Below are positions 6,436-6,484 of a stretch of DNA of 6,484 bases, in pieces. Origin of the DNA: Clostridiales bacterium (GTDB lineage: Bacteria; Bacillota; Clostridia; Lachnospirales; CAG-274). The position numbers were made by a program, and so were the translations under genes. The stretch's first letter is position 1. Every line of letters begins with the position of its first letter. The notes below the pieces were generated by a model that did no database searches, had not been told where the DNA came from, and saw only the letters and a program-made list of their open reading frames with translations. Where the stretch lies: NCBI GenBank assembly GCA_021202835.1, contig JAJQCI010000250.1, positions 1-6,484 on the forward strand, given 5' to 3'.

Positions 6436-6484
6436 CCCGTCTTTGACAGTTTGATGATGGAAAAGCCGCTGTGATGCCCTAAAT

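Noticed and set aside
6443..6484. A perfect -35 TTGACA at 6443-6448 as a second promoter
   Set aside because: No acceptable -10 lies 15-19 bp downstream within the window.

Overview
The window looks like ordinary housekeeping chromosome from an anaerobic Firmicute, most likely a member of the Clostridia. The evidence is the strong AGGAGG-type ribosome binding sites, near-consensus sigma-A promoters, AT-rich intergenic DNA, a single-chain PurL resembling the form known from clostridia and streptococci, and a Tgt that resembles, from memory, Lachnospiraceae-type proteins. No species can be named from the sequence alone.

Layout, left to right, all genes on the + strand. Positions 1-112 are an AT-rich leader carrying a sigma-A promoter with an UP-like A/T block. 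Next is tgt (113-1252), the tRNA-guanine transglycosylase of queuosine synthesis. After 11 bp comes purL (1264-5007), the full-length FGAM synthase of de novo purine synthesis, whose ribosome binding site overlaps the tgt stop. These two genes form an apparent two-gene operon. The 295-bp gap between purL and gap holds two weak hairpins, TTTCACA-type half-sites, a doubtful 16-codon ORF, and the gap promoter with its 94-nt structured leader. gap (5303-6316), NAD-type glyceraldehyde-3-phosphate dehydrogenase, is followed by a strong intrinsic terminator (6341-6377). A near-consensus promoter at 6407-6435 drives a transcript whose gene lies beyond the right edge.

tgt and purL are linked metabolically only at a distance: both draw on purine metabolism, and the queuosine precursor is made from GTP. 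No purine-type operator, purine riboswitch or preQ1 riboswitch is visible before the pair. gap appears to be a separate, highly expressed single-gene unit, with an extended -10 promoter, a 5'-end hairpin, strongly biased codons and its own terminator.

I found no mobile element, CRISPR array, RNA gene or defence system. All three proteins are intact and carry their catalytic residues. The items worth a second look are small: the gap leader structure, the tgt-purL pairing, Tgt subfamily substitutions, the half-sites in the purL-gap interval, and tiny cationic ORFs that may well be chance.
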